64,000 bases of DNA from assembly GCF_003391395.1 (NCBI RefSeq), contig NZ_CP024190.1, positions 5,332,001 through 5,396,000 of the forward strand. Reading direction: 5' to 3'. Source of the DNA: Mycobacterium marinum. Its GTDB lineage: Bacteria; Actinomycetota; Actinomycetes; Mycobacteriales; Mycobacteriaceae. This document shows, in pieces, positions 1-7,874 of the stretch; the stretch's first letter is position 1, and the number at the start of each line of letters is the position of its first letter. Below the pieces are notes generated by a model. The model was not told where the DNA came from. It did no database searches and saw only the letters and a list, made by a program, of their open reading frames with translations. The position numbers were made by a program, and so were the translations under genes.

Positions 1-473
1 ACGTCGCCTGCGGCCCAGGAAATTTCACCGCCCCGTTGGTCAAGCAGCTGCCGGCCGGAAGCCTGGCGGTGGGGCTCGATATTTCCGAGCCGATGTTGAC
101 TCGGGCGGTGCTGGACAACAGCGGACCGCAGACCTGTTATGTGCGCGGCGACGCCCGCATGTTGCCGTTCGACGACGAAACGTTTGACGCTGTTTGCTGT
201 TTCGGCGCGCTGTACCTGATGCCCGAGCCGTTCCGGATCGCCCGCGAGATGGTCCGGGTGCTAGGCCCCGGCGGCCGCATCGCGATTCTCACCACCTACT
301 CCGGGCAGCGGGCACCGATCCGCCACGCGCTCGATGCCGCGGCCGGCGCTATCGGGCTCACCATGTTCGACCAGGACAGCTTCGTCGACATGTTCTCCTC
401 AGCCGGTCTGGTCGACATCGACCAGCAGACCCAACGTGGGCTGCAGTTCGTGGTCGCCGCAAAGCCGAAGTAG
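1..473 (+). CDS. class I SAM-dependent methyltransferase, 5' end outside window
   Basis: The reading frame is open from base 3, so the start lies upstream of the window. The 156 visible residues begin inside the SAM-binding motif I (ACGPGNF). They continue with an acidic post-I segment, then DARMLPF, and then FDAVCCFGALYLM followed by VLGPGGRI, the usual order in the Methyltransf_11/25 group. The substrate cannot be read from the sequence. The gene points toward a small convergent gene that ends 35 bases downstream. It may be the last gene of an unseen operon and has no visible link to the polysaccharide cluster further right. Confidence 0.85.
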   Translation, partial: VACGPGNFTAPLVKQLPAGSLAVGLDISEPMLTRAVLDNSGPQTCYVRGDARMLPFDDETFDAVCCFGALYLMPEPFRIAREMVRVLGPGGRIAILTTYSGQRAPIRHALDAAAGAIGLTMFDQDSFVDMFSSAGLVDIDQQTQRGLQFVVAAKPK

Positions 474-508
474 GCCCGACGCACGGTGGCGAACCAGGCC
501 GGCCCGCA

Positions 509-760
509 CTACGAGGCGACCTGGCAAACACCGAGCAGCCGCGCCACCGGGGCGCCGGCCTCGTATTCCAGAATCCAGGGATCGCTGCCACCGGGCCGCT
601 CGGAGGTGAGCTTGATCATCACGGGCTGCCCGGTGCGCCGGGACATCTGGGTGCAATCGACCTGGAACAAGCGGTAGTCGCCGCGGTGCTCGACGGCCAG
701 CGAAAAACCCGGCTCCACGGATTCAACGGGCACCATCTGCAGGTAGTACTTCGTGCTCAT
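509..760 (-). CDS. conserved hypothetical protein, 83 aa
   Basis: A short reading frame whose best start is an ATG at 760 (MSTKYYLQM); an upstream in-frame ATG at 808 adds 16 residues that look non-conserved. The product has no signal peptide or membrane segment. It carries two cysteines and a basic middle, and ends in QVAS. I do not recognise the family. It is convergent with the methyltransferase fragment and is followed on the minus side by the DUF4239-like gene. Codon use is typical for the window, which supports a real gene, but no function can be offered. Confidence 0.6.
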   Translation of the reverse strand: MSTKYYLQMVPVESVEPGFSLAVEHRGDYRLFQVDCTQMSRRTGQPVMIKLTSERPGGSDPWILEYEAGAPVARLLGVCQVAS

Positions 761-874
761 GCCAGCGACCCTAGGACCGATGCGATCCTGAGCCGCCCGG
801 CAAAACACCGTCTTAGCAAATGCTCAGCTGAATTTTGGATCATCATCAGACTTGGCGCCCGGGCCGTGTCGTGA

Positions 875-1672
875 CTACGACGAGGGCGGCGACAGCACGT
901 GGATGACGTCGCGCAGCGGCTCAGGGGAAGTCGCCAACGCGCCGGTGAACGGATGGCCGAGCTCCAGTAACAAGAACAGGTTCACCGCCACCAGGACCCC
1001 CACGGTAGCGACCAAGGTGTAGTGAATGCGGGGCTGTTCGACGCCGAAGACGATCGAGCAGCCCAACACCAGCCCACTGGTCAGCAGGATGACCGACCAC
1101 AACAGCCAGGACGGCCCCTCCTCGGTGCGAGCTTGAATCACCCGTTCCACCCGAGCCTGGTACATCTTTTCCAGGTTTCTGAAAGATGCGGCGAGAAAAA
1201 TCTTTTGGGTGTCATCGCGCGGTTGCACCTGCTGGTAGGCGGCATAGAGGTCCTGCAGAGTGGAGTCCGCCTGCGGGTAGTCGGATCCGCTTGCGGCGAT
1301 GGGCCATTCCGTCACGGCGGCGCGCTCGTACTGCAGCAGGGCGAGCCGGATCCGGTCGCGGTCGGCGGTGTCGAAAACGGTGGGGTCTCGCGCCAGCTGG
1401 ATCGCCGCCGCACCCTCGCTGCGGGCCTGACCATCCTCGTTGTTGATCTGACTCCAGAGCGCCGACACCATGAATCCCACAAAGAAGGCATAGACGAATC
1501 CGATTACGCCGTAAGCGAATCGGGTGGCATCGTTGTGTGCGTCCTGGGTTAGTTTCGGGAACCGGCGCCGCACGATCATCTGGATCAGCACCGCCCCGCC
1601 CGCCACCAGGATGACCAGGGCGACCAGCAGCAGCCATGCCGGGATGTTGATCACTACCCAACGACTCACCAT
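875..1672 (-). CDS. DUF4239-type (bestrophin-like) membrane protein
   Basis: About 265 residues from the ATG at 1672, which has a GGAGG box 7 bases upstream. An ATG 15 codons earlier has none. Membrane segments are visible at roughly residues 8-30, 55-75, 185-207 and 215-237, with a long soluble middle loop. The layout (two N-terminal and two C-terminal helices, a RFAYGVIGFVYAFFVGFMVS-like second helix, and a loop carrying E/R pairs) matches the DUF4239 family, distant to bestrophin channels. An ion-channel role is a family-level guess. The gene is transcribed away from the 1780 gene. Confidence 0.7.
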   Translation of the reverse strand: MVSRWVVINIPAWLLLVALVILVAGGAVLIQMIVRRRFPKLTQDAHNDATRFAYGVIGFVYAFFVGFMVSALWSQINNEDGQARSEGAAAIQLARDPTVFDTADRDRIRLALLQYERAAVTEWPIAASGSDYPQADSTLQDLYAAYQQVQPRDDTQKIFLAASFRNLEKMYQARVERVIQARTEEGPSWLLWSVILLTSGLVLGCSIVFGVEQPRIHYTLVATVGVLVAVNLFLLLELGHPFTGALATSPEPLRDVIHVLSPPSS

Positions 1673-1779
1673 CGCGGGCCTCCGAGAACGACACAGGGTG
1701 GACACGCAGGCAGGCATTTCGACTTCATGCGCGGATCACCAGTAGCGTTCATCATCATGCTCGACATCTTGGACATTCG

Positions 1780-2316
1780 GTGACAGTCGCCGCGTTTATC
1801 CTCGGCATCGTCGCGACCGTACTGGCGGTGGCGTCGATTACCTGGCAGGCGATGTTGCTACGGGGCGCACGGCCGAGGTTGACGCCGATAGTCGGTCTGC
1901 TGACACCCGACGGTTTGGTGACCAACGACGCCGGCTGCGACGTCCGCGAGTCCTTGGCGTCCGCCGCGGAGAAACTGCACTCCGGCCCGTTTTTCATCGG
2001 CGTCAAGGTGGTCAACAGCGCGCGAACACCGTGCCTGGTAACCGGCTGGGCGATACGCGCCGATCCTAGCGGCACATCATTGGTGCCGGTCGATCCACCG
2101 ATCGGCGGTACCGAAGTGCCGCACGAGATTCCACCCGGCGCGAGCGCCATCTTCCTCACCGAGTTGCACCGCGCACACCGCTTCGCGGCGGCCACCGAAC
2201 GTGTCGAGGATCAACCCCCGCGCATCGCGCTTACCGTGTCGGCCGGTGGACGTACCTATGCGACCCGGCCGGTCGCGCCCGCCTTGTTCTCGCTCAGCGC
2301 GCAGACAACGGCTTGA
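1780..2316 (+). CDS. hypothetical protein with one N-terminal membrane segment
   Basis: 178 residues from a GTG start. The first 25 residues form a membrane segment or uncleaved signal (AAFILGIVATVLAVASITW), followed by an RGARPRLTP stretch and a beta-rich domain of about 140 residues. Features such as VKVVNSARTPCLVTGWAI and EIPPGASAIFLTE resemble small immunoglobulin-like bacterial domains. This suggests a protein anchored in the membrane with the domain either outside or cytosolic; the positive-inside rule favours the C-terminus inside. I do not recognise a named family. It is divergent from the DUF4239 gene. Confidence 0.6.
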   Translation: MTVAAFILGIVATVLAVASITWQAMLLRGARPRLTPIVGLLTPDGLVTNDAGCDVRESLASAAEKLHSGPFFIGVKVVNSARTPCLVTGWAIRADPSGTSLVPVDPPIGGTEVPHEIPPGASAIFLTELHRAHRFAAATERVEDQPPRIALTVSAGGRTYATRPVAPALFSLSAQTTA

Positions 2317-2634
2317 CCGCCCTGAGGCCCGCTCCCGCGCCGGCAGTTCGAACAGCCTGGCGATGACGTGGCACGCACAGCGGGTTTTGCAAAAACTAGT
2401 TAAGTTTTTGGTTGATCCGATATTCTGAACGCAGAAATTTACGGGCGCGACTAATAGATCGTATCTGGACGCCGACGGCCAGACTGGATCATACACCTCG
2501 CCCGCCTCGCGTCGGAAGGGATGGGCAGGGGGTCATGCCATCACGACCATCACAAAACCGGCTGCTCCGACAGCGTCAGTGCTAGCAGCCTCGCGCTTCG
2601 GGTCGAGCCTAGCGACCACGAGCTGAGGCATGAA
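2317..2634. other. intergenic region upstream of PPE gene
   Basis: 318 bases without a convincing gene. The stretch from about 2388 to 2462 is clearly more AT-rich than its surroundings and contains possible -10 hexamers (for example TATTCT at 2420-2425), so it may hold the PPE promoter. An in-frame ATG at 2521 would extend the PPE protein by 38 residues, but that extension has no PPE character. No repeat or RNA gene was seen. Confidence 0.4.
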
Positions 2635-3807
2635 GTGATTGATTTTGGCGCCCTGCCGCCGGAGATCAACTCCGCGCGGATCTACGCCGGGCCCGGCCCC
2701 GGATCGCTGTCGGCGGCCGCGGTGAGCTGGGCGAGCCTGGCCGCCGAATTGCAGACCGCCGCGAGTTATTACCAATCGGTGGTCTCGGGACTAACCAGTG
2801 GCGGCTGGTTGGGACCGGCATCGCTATCCATGGCGTCTGCGTTCTGGCCGTATGTGACGTGGACGTCCATGGTTGCCACCCAGGCCGGCGAGGCCGCCAA
2901 CCAGGCCGCGCTGGCCGTGACAGCCTACGAAACCGCCCTGGCAATGACCGTGCCACCACCAGTGGTGGCCGCCAACCGGGTCCAGCTGGCAACACTGACC
3001 GCCACCAACTTCTTCGGCCAGAATTCGCCGGCAATCGCGGCCACCGAGGCCGCATACAGCGAGATGTGGGCGCAAGACGCGTTGGCGATGTATGACTACG
3101 CGGCAAACTCGGCAAGCGCGTGCGCGCTGACGGTGCTGAACTCGCCGCCGGAGGTCGTCAATCCGGCTGGGGCGGCCACCCAAACCACCGCGGTCACCCA
3201 GGCAACCGCCGCCTCGGGAGCCCAGGCCGCCGCGGTCGCGGGAACAGATCAATTGTCGCTGGCCGGATTGGTTTCCGCGGTTCCCACCATGCTCGGCGGG
3301 CTCGCATCACCCACCTCCGCGCTTACCGCGGCGACGTCGTCGCTACTCCCCGAACTCGGCACCACCCCGATCTACGCCCTGCCGAGCTATTTCATGGCGG
3401 CCGGCACCCCGCTTTATGCGATGTCGTCCATCCTGGGAATGGCACAGACCGCACAGGGCTTGGCGAACGGAGCTGCCGCGGCCGTGCAGGGGGCGGCGGC
3501 GGGGGCGGCCAGCTCGGGGGCGAGCGCGCTCGGATCGTTGGGATCGGGCGTGGTGGGCGGCCTGGGCAACGCCGCCTCACTGGGCCCGTTGTCGGTACCG
3601 GCCAGCTGGACCAGCGTCATCCCAACGCTGAACGGGGGCGCGATTTCCGGGCTACCCAACGCCGGGCTCGACGCCGCCAACGCGGCGCCAACAGTCCTTG
3701 GCGCGGCGCCGCGGGGCGCGTTGGCCGGCGCGCCCAGATCACCCGGGCCCCGATACGGCGTGGTCCCCACGATCATGTCGCGGCCGCCCTCTGGCGGGTA
3801 CGCGTAA
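2635..3807 (+). CDS. PPE family protein, SVP subgroup
   Basis: 390 residues from a GTG at 2635, preceded by a GAGG box 6 bases upstream. This start gives the canonical N-terminus (VIDFGALPPEINSARIYAGP) of PPE proteins. The PPE domain spans about residues 1-175, with the WxG-like turn GGWLGPAS near residue 60 and YDYAANSASA near 150. The SVP motif (GPLSVPASW) appears near residue 317. PPE proteins are substrates of ESX type VII secretion and usually pair with a PE protein. No PE gene is adjacent here, so a partner must be encoded elsewhere. The gene lies 114 bases ahead of the first polysaccharide gene on the same strand. Confidence 0.93.
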   Translation: MIDFGALPPEINSARIYAGPGPGSLSAAAVSWASLAAELQTAASYYQSVVSGLTSGGWLGPASLSMASAFWPYVTWTSMVATQAGEAANQAALAVTAYETALAMTVPPPVVAANRVQLATLTATNFFGQNSPAIAATEAAYSEMWAQDALAMYDYAANSASACALTVLNSPPEVVNPAGAATQTTAVTQATAASGAQAAAVAGTDQLSLAGLVSAVPTMLGGLASPTSALTAATSSLLPELGTTPIYALPSYFMAAGTPLYAMSSILGMAQTAQGLANGAAAAVQGAAAGAASSGASALGSLGSGVVGGLGNAASLGPLSVPASWTSVIPTLNGGAISGLPNAGLDAANAAPTVLGAAPRGALAGAPRSPGPRYGVVPTIMSRPPSGGYA

Positions 3808-3921
3808 GCCCCGCCATGAGCAGCGGGCGGCTGACTTCCCGGATTACGTCGGGGATGGTGCACGCGGTGACCGCAATCGCACGGTGCCGGTCGCCGCACC
3901 CTGTTCCGGAAGGAGCGGCGA

Positions 3922-3999
3922 GTGACACTCGAGGCCACCGCGGGCGCGGTCGCGATAGCCGCACCCCTGCCGGGCGAGACGGGAAGCGCGAGAACATGA
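3922..3999 (+). CDS. possible 25-aa leader peptide, overlaps glycosyltransferase start
   Basis: A GTG at 3922 follows a strong AAGGAG box at 3910-3915. It opens a 25-codon frame (VTLEATAGAVAIAAPLPGET...) whose TGA stop overlaps the ATG of the downstream glycosyltransferase as ATGA (3996-3999). That arrangement is typical of translational coupling. The peptide has a mildly hydrophobic middle and no recognised family. It could be a coupling leader for the first gene of the polysaccharide operon, or a chance frame. The good ribosome site belongs to this frame, whereas the glycosyltransferase itself has only a weak one. Confidence 0.4.
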   Translation: MTLEATAGAVAIAAPLPGETGSART

Positions 4000-4862
4000 A
4001 CCAGGGCATCCGGTCTGCGCCCGCTGTGCGAATGGCCGTCAGCGGCACCATCGTCGAGCGCCGCGAGTTCGATGAGGTGCTGTCGATCATCGCGTCACGC
4101 CTGCAATCCACCTCCCGGGGGTGCCTCTCGGTGGGCTCGGTGAATCTCGACCACCTGTTCCATTTCCGCAAAATCGCGGCCGCGCCCCGCGGTCGGCTGG
4201 AATGGCTGCTGCTGGCCGACGGCATGCCGATCGCATGGCGGGGCAAGCTGCTCACGGGCGAGCCATGGCCCCGGATCACCGGGGCCGACCTACTCCCCAG
4301 CCTGTTGGAGTTGGCCGAGCGCTCGGGTCAGCGCGTCGGCTTTTTTGGCGGCAGCGCCGGGACCCATCGGCTGCTCGCCGAGTCCTTGGCGACGCGGCAC
4401 CCGGCGCTGGCAATTGCGGGCATGTGGGCGCCGACCGCCGAGGACATCGAATCATCGTCAGAACACCTGGCGGCCGCTATCCGCAACGCGCGCACCGACA
4501 TCCTGATCGTCAGCTTGGGCAAACCTCGCCAGGAACGGTGGGTCGACCAGTACGGCTGCGCGACCGGGGCCCGGGTTTTCCTGCCGTGCGGCGGTGCCAT
4601 TGATTTCCTGGCCGGCGCCACCAACCGAGCCCCCGGTTGGATGCAGAAAGCCGGCCTGGAATGGCTATACCGGTTGGCCAGCGAGCCCCGCCGGTTGGCC
4701 CGCCGTTATCTGTTGCAGGGCCCCATTGCCTTGCTCCGCGCGGCGCGCGCGCAGTTGATCTACTACCCCCACACCTACTGCGGGGGCCCGCCATCGAGTG
4801 ATCATGTCGACATCCCAGCCTCCGTCCGCGACACCACCCAGCCCGAACCAGCGACTGCATAA
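3996..4862 (+). CDS. WecG/TagA/CpsF family (GT26) glycosyltransferase
   Basis: Adds a sugar to a lipid-linked (undecaprenyl diphosphate) acceptor at the inner face of the membrane. The 288-residue product shows the family hallmarks in order: SVNLDHLF, the aspartate-bearing ADGMPIAW, a GFFGG phosphate loop, GKPRQERW, and the C-terminal GGAIDFLAG...APGWMQKAGLEWLYRLASEP block. The family usually has 240-260 residues, so about 30 N-terminal residues are extra; an in-frame ATG at 4032 would give a more usual length. An ATG at 3816 has no ribosome site. It heads a run of five plus-strand polysaccharide genes and overlaps the next by about 60 bases. Confidence 0.93.
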   Translation: MNQGIRSAPAVRMAVSGTIVERREFDEVLSIIASRLQSTSRGCLSVGSVNLDHLFHFRKIAAAPRGRLEWLLLADGMPIAWRGKLLTGEPWPRITGADLLPSLLELAERSGQRVGFFGGSAGTHRLLAESLATRHPALAIAGMWAPTAEDIESSSEHLAAAIRNARTDILIVSLGKPRQERWVDQYGCATGARVFLPCGGAIDFLAGATNRAPGWMQKAGLEWLYRLASEPRRLARRYLLQGPIALLRAARAQLIYYPHTYCGGPPSSDHVDIPASVRDTTQPEPATA

Positions 4863-6384
4863 GGGAAAGCGGGCCAGCGTGACCTCGTTGCTGCACGGGC
4901 GAACCGGTGATTGTCCGGCAACTCCGGATCCCATGGGCTCGCCCAATCGCGACACGGTGCGGCGCTGGCGGCTGCAGTATTCACGCCGTCTGCGCATCAC
5001 CGACTCGGCGATCGTCTTCGCGGCGGTCATGCTCGCGCAATACGTGCGATTCGGCGATTCACCGAACAGATCGGGCTACCCGGGCCCGGTCATGACGCTG
5101 TTCTCGGTTCTGTTCGCGGCACTGTGGCTGTCGTGTCTGGCGATCTTCAACACGAGATCACAGCACGTCATCGGGGTGGGAATCGACGAATACCGCCGAA
5201 TCAGCAGCGCATCATTCTGGACATTCGGGGCCATCGCAATGGTCACCCTGCTCGCCAAGATCGACCTGGCCCGCGGCTATCTGGCGGTCGCCCTGCCGGT
5301 CGGCACCATCGCATTGCTGGCGAGTCGCAACGGGTGGCGCAAGTATGTCGGCCGCAAACGCGCTCGGGGCCAATGCCAGACGATCGCACTGGCTATCGGT
5401 GACCGGCCAGGGGTTTCGCGCCTCATCCATGAACTGGTCCGCAATCCGCGCGACGGCTACTCCGTTGTCGGGGTCTGCATACCGGGTTCGGGGGCGCCGC
5501 GCGGCGACGTGCTGCAGGTCGAAGGCCGCAAAGTCCCGATCCTTGGTGACGAATCCCACGCCGTGGCGGCGATCGACGAATGCGGCGCAGACACGGTGGT
5601 GGTGACCCAGACCGAGCAGTTCGGCGTGCACGCGATCAGGAACCTGATCTGGCAGCTGGAGACACTGGACGTGGACCTGGTGGTGTCGCCGGGGGTGATG
5701 GACATCGCGCAGGCCCGGCTGACCCTGCGCCCCGTGGCCGGCTTCCCGCTGCTGCATGTCGAAAAACCGCAATACTCAGGGGCGCAACGGTTTCAGAAAC
5801 GAGCCTTCGACTTCTGCTTCGCACTGACAGCTCTGATCGCCGCATCGCCACTGCTCATCGCCGCCGCCGTCGCTATCAAGCTGACCAGCAAGGGGCCGGT
5901 CTGCTACCGCGCCGAACGCATAGGCATCAATGGCCAGCCCTTCACCATGCTTAAACTTCGAACGATGGTGGTGGGTGCCGACAGCCAAATCGACGGCCTG
6001 GTTTCGCTGAATGAGGGCGCCGGCGGCATTCTGTTCAAGATGCGCGACGATCCGCGGGTCACACGGATCGGCCGAATCCTTCGCAGATTCAGCATCGATG
6101 AGATTCCGCAGTTCATCAACGTGGTCAAGCGGGACATGAGCGTGGTCGGGCCCCGGCCGCCGCTGAGTCGAGAAGTCGACAGCTACGACGGTGATGTCCG
6201 GCGGCGGCTGTTGGTGAAGCCGGGCGTTACCGGAATATGGCAGGTCAGCGGCCGGTCCCAACTCTCCTGGGAAGAATCGGTCCGGTTGGATCTGTCCTAT
6301 GTCGACAACTGGTCGATGGCAGGTGATCTCATGATCATCGCCAAAACGGTGAAGGCCGTTCTGGCCAGCCGCGGCGCCTACTAG
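4804..6384 (+). CDS. exopolysaccharide polyprenyl glycosylphosphotransferase (WbaP/WcaJ type)
   Basis: Transfers a sugar-1-phosphate to undecaprenyl phosphate, the first step of repeat-unit synthesis. The 526-residue protein has an N-terminal membrane region (about residues 60-170), a nucleotide-binding-like middle (GDRPGVSRLIHELV) and a C-terminal bacterial sugar transferase domain. That domain opens at KRAFDFCFALTAL with a membrane helix, then shows KLRTMVVGAD, LRRFSIDEIPQFINV, the DMSVVGPRPP motif and the PGVTGIWQVSGRS block. The start could be the GTG at 4798, the ATG at 4804 or the ATG at 4933; all the longer choices overlap the previous gene. Specificity (glucose, galactose or other) cannot be read. 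Confidence 0.95.
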   Translation: MSTSQPPSATPPSPNQRLHKGKRASVTSLLHGRTGDCPATPDPMGSPNRDTVRRWRLQYSRRLRITDSAIVFAAVMLAQYVRFGDSPNRSGYPGPVMTLFSVLFAALWLSCLAIFNTRSQHVIGVGIDEYRRISSASFWTFGAIAMVTLLAKIDLARGYLAVALPVGTIALLASRNGWRKYVGRKRARGQCQTIALAIGDRPGVSRLIHELVRNPRDGYSVVGVCIPGSGAPRGDVLQVEGRKVPILGDESHAVAAIDECGADTVVVTQTEQFGVHAIRNLIWQLETLDVDLVVSPGVMDIAQARLTLRPVAGFPLLHVEKPQYSGAQRFQKRAFDFCFALTALIAASPLLIAAAVAIKLTSKGPVCYRAERIGINGQPFTMLKLRTMVVGADSQIDGLVSLNEGAGGILFKMRDDPRVTRIGRILRRFSIDEIPQFINVVKRDMSVVGPRPPLSREVDSYDGDVRRRLLVKPGVTGIWQVSGRSQLSWEESVRLDLSYVDNWSMAGDLMIIAKTVKAVLASRGAY

Positions 6385-6398
6385 GTGGCCCGCGAACC

Positions 6399-7874
6399 AT
6401 GACCGAACCGACGGTGCCCAGCCCGGTTGTGCCGTCCGTGCCGGTAGCACGTTTGGCGCAGGCGTTCTCGATCCAGCTCATCTGCCGGATACTCGGGATG
6501 CTGGCCTCGGTGGTCTCGGTGATGCTGACCGCGCGCTATCTCGGGCCCGGCCGTTACGGCCAGCTCACCATTGCGGTGGCGTTCATCGGAATGTGGGCGA
6601 GCCTGGTGGATCTCGGTATCGGCCGGGTCATCGTGCGCCGCGTCACCTCGTCCCCCGACGATCTGGAACGCCTGGTCCGGATCTACAACGGCCTGTCCCT
6701 GGTCTATTGCATTCCGCTGACCCTGGTGGCGGCGGGATCTGGATTGCTGGTGTATCACGACCACGAGGTGCGAGCCATGCTCGTGGTGCTCTCGTGCCAG
6801 CTGCTCATCGTGACGATGCTGACGCGACTGGAACCGGTGTTCCTGGTCACCGTGCGGTTCACCGCCGTGGCCGTCTCCGACGTCGTCGGCCGGTTGGCGA
6901 CGCTGGGCGTGATCAGCTTTCTGGTGGCCAGCCGAGCCGATGTCATCTGGTTCGCGGTACCGCAACTCATTCAGACGGCGCTGCAGTTGCTGATCCAGAG
7001 CCGCGCCGCGTCCCAGCGGGTCCGGCTGCGCCCCATCCTCGCGCTGCGAGAGGCCGCAGATCTCTTGCGGGAGAGCCTTTTTCCAATGGGCGTCACGGTC
7101 ATCACCGTGCTGTACTGGCGCGTTGACGGGGTGATCCTGTCCCTGCTGAACACCCATTCCGAGGTCGGCGTTTACGGGTTGGCCTCCTCGATCGCACTCA
7201 ACACCCTGGTTTTGTCGGTGTTCTTCCTCAAGTCCACGCTCTCCACCGCGACCGAACTGTATTCCCGCGACCTGGCGGCATTCGCCGGCTTTATGCGCCG
7301 CAGCGTCGAGCTGATGTATTTCCTTGCCGTGCCGATCGCCGTGGTCGGCGTGCTGGTGGCGCAACCCCTGATCAGGCTGCTGGGCAGCCAGGCGTTCGTC
7401 AGCCGCGGTACGCCCACGCTGGCCTTGCTGTTCATCGCGGTGGGGCTACGCTTCATCGCTACCACCCTCGGCGAGGGTCTGTTCGCCAGCCATAGTCAGC
7501 GGTTCTGGTTCTGGCTGTCGGTCGCCACCCTCACACTCAACATCGTCCTCAATCTCGCCCTGGATGGGCGCTTGGGCGCCGTGGGAGCCGGCATCGCGCT
7601 GGTGTGTACCGAGTTGTTCAACATGACGATCGCCAGTTGGTGGCTGCATCGTCAGTGCGGCTACCACACACCGGTGCTGTTCTTGCTGCGGTTATCGGTC
7701 CCGACGGCGGCCAGCGTCGCGGTGGTCCTACTCCTGGCCGGTCATCACGTCATCGTCGTGCTGGCCGCCGCCGCAGTCGCCTATCTGGCCATCAACGCGG
7801 CCATCGGCCCGCTCACCTGGTCGACCATGGCCTCGTTACGGCCCAATGCGCAGCCCGAGCAGCTCACGCCATGA
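6399..7874 (+). CDS. Wzx-like lipopolysaccharide/oligosaccharide flippase
   Basis: 491 residues made almost entirely of membrane helices (12-14), with short charged loops. The N-terminus (FSIQLICRILGMLASVVSVM...ARYLGPGRYGQ) is the typical opening of the polysaccharide transporter (MOP/PST) family, which moves undecaprenyl-diphosphate-linked repeat units from the cytoplasmic to the outer face of the membrane. The gene follows the sugar transferase by 14 bases, and its TGA overlaps the next ATG (ATGA at 7871-7874), so the genes are cotranscribed and translationally coupled. Assignment to Wzx rather than a general MATE exporter rests on N-terminal similarity and context. Confidence 0.88.
   Translation: MTEPTVPSPVVPSVPVARLAQAFSIQLICRILGMLASVVSVMLTARYLGPGRYGQLTIAVAFIGMWASLVDLGIGRVIVRRVTSSPDDLERLVRIYNGLSLVYCIPLTLVAAGSGLLVYHDHEVRAMLVVLSCQLLIVTMLTRLEPVFLVTVRFTAVAVSDVVGRLATLGVISFLVASRADVIWFAVPQLIQTALQLLIQSRAASQRVRLRPILALREAADLLRESLFPMGVTVITVLYWRVDGVILSLLNTHSEVGVYGLASSIALNTLVLSVFFLKSTLSTATELYSRDLAAFAGFMRRSVELMYFLAVPIAVVGVLVAQPLIRLLGSQAFVSRGTPTLALLFIAVGLRFIATTLGEGLFASHSQRFWFWLSVATLTLNIVLNLALDGRLGAVGAGIALVCTELFNMTIASWWLHRQCGYHTPVLFLLRLSVPTAASVAVVLLLAGHHVIVVLAAAAVAYLAINAAIGPLTWSTMASLRPNAQPEQLTP

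Noticed and set aside
3816..3995. Upstream ATG at 3816 as the start of the GT26 glycosyltransferase
   Set aside because: No ribosome site, the added 60 residues are not family-like, and the product would be far too long.
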